A DNA stretch of 14,936 nucleotides from Actinomycetota bacterium (GTDB taxonomy: Bacteria > Actinomycetota > Actinomycetes > Actinomycetales > Microbacteriaceae). The notes under the pieces were generated by a model that was given only the letters and a program-made list of their open reading frames with translations, was not told the origin of the DNA and made no database searches. Of this stretch, positions 14,705 through 14,936 are shown one piece after another (the first letter of the stretch is position 1; each line of letters begins with the position of its first letter). The position numbers and the translations under genes were made by a program. The stretch is taken from assembly GCA_016870695.1 (NCBI GenBank), contig VGAV01000019.1, positions 1 to 14,936 on the forward strand, written 5' to 3'.

Positions 14705-14936
14705 TCAGCGGCGGGGCCAGAGGTCGACGGTCGGCGCCCAGACCCTTCCGAGGGCCGCGCGTTGCGCGTCGACGGTGTTGCCGTCCAGGTAGTGGTCCCA
14801 CGCGGCGACCGTGCGCGCGCGCCAGGCGTCGACGTCGTCCGTTCGGACGGCGCGGACCAGGTCGATCAGCCCGTCCTCGATCGTCAGCGGCGCCGGCAGG
14901 CAGGGGAGCGCGGCGATCCGCCGCGCCAGGATCGGG
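14705..14936 (-). CDS. Unidentified protein, C-terminal fragment (5' end outside window)
   Basis: A minus-strand frame enters at the right edge and ends at TGA (complement of 14705-14707), giving 76 full codons. The visible tail reads LTIEDGLIDLVRAVRTDDVD, then DAWRARTVAAWDHYLDG, and ends GRVWAPTVDLWPRR. Strict G/C third positions and a plausible hydrophilic helical composition support real coding, and it converges with the StrF-type gene over an 85-base gap holding hairpins. I do not recognise the family. A glycan-related role would fit the locus, perhaps a glycosyltransferase C-terminus, but nothing in the fragment proves it. Confidence 0.55.
   Translation of the reverse strand, partial: PILARRIAALPCLPAPLTIEDGLIDLVRAVRTDDVDAWRARTVAAWDHYLDGNTVDAQRAALGRVWAPTVDLWPRR

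Overview
The window is very GC-rich (third codon positions almost all G or C). It uses GTG starts, GTGA and TGATG gene overlaps, and long spurious open frames lie opposite most genes. This fits a high-GC actinobacterium, and the style resembles Microbacteriaceae such as Microbacterium; the genus is an inference from composition only. No mobile elements, tRNA, rRNA or CRISPR arrays were seen.

Almost everything belongs to one exopolysaccharide (capsule or cell-wall glycan) locus of the Wzx/Wzy type, laid out as short blocks on alternating strands. Block 1 (+): the tail of a probable GT4 glycosyltransferase (1-197) and a GT2 glycosyltransferase (197-1219). Block 2 (-): read in the order DUF4012 membrane-anchored protein (5958-4120), initiating polyprenyl sugar-phosphate transferase (3980-2517), GT4 glycosyltransferase (2346-1234). 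Block 3 (+): after a 338-base divergent region, a GT4 (6297-7502), a GT2 (7499-8419) and a nucleotidyltransferase-like protein with a possible PqqD-like N-terminal domain (8406-9584). Block 4 (-): a Wzy/O-antigen-ligase-type polymerase (11014-9692). Block 5 (+): a Wzx-type flippase (11059-12501), a GT4 (12536-13795) and a StrF/PF13712-type GT2 (13792-14619). A convergent partial gene of unknown identity runs off the right edge (-, 14936-14705).

A working model, inferred from families: the initiating transferase loads the first sugar phosphate on undecaprenyl phosphate at the membrane. Up to six complete cytosolic glycosyltransferases here extend it. The flippase exports the lipid-linked unit and the polymerase joins units outside. 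No chain-length regulator (Wzz), tyrosine kinase or LCP ligase is in view; the DUF4012 protein sits where such a partner might be encoded, but its function is unknown.

The points most worth a second look are: a perfect 8-bp inverted repeat in the 45-base gap between the divergent polymerase and flippase genes; a bulged hairpin with a GCGA loop just upstream of the 6297 gene; the possible PqqD-nucleotidyltransferase fusion; and a heptamer, GGATGCC/GGCATCC, that recurs about 18 times and accounts for most of the rare GAT and GCA codons in at least one gene.
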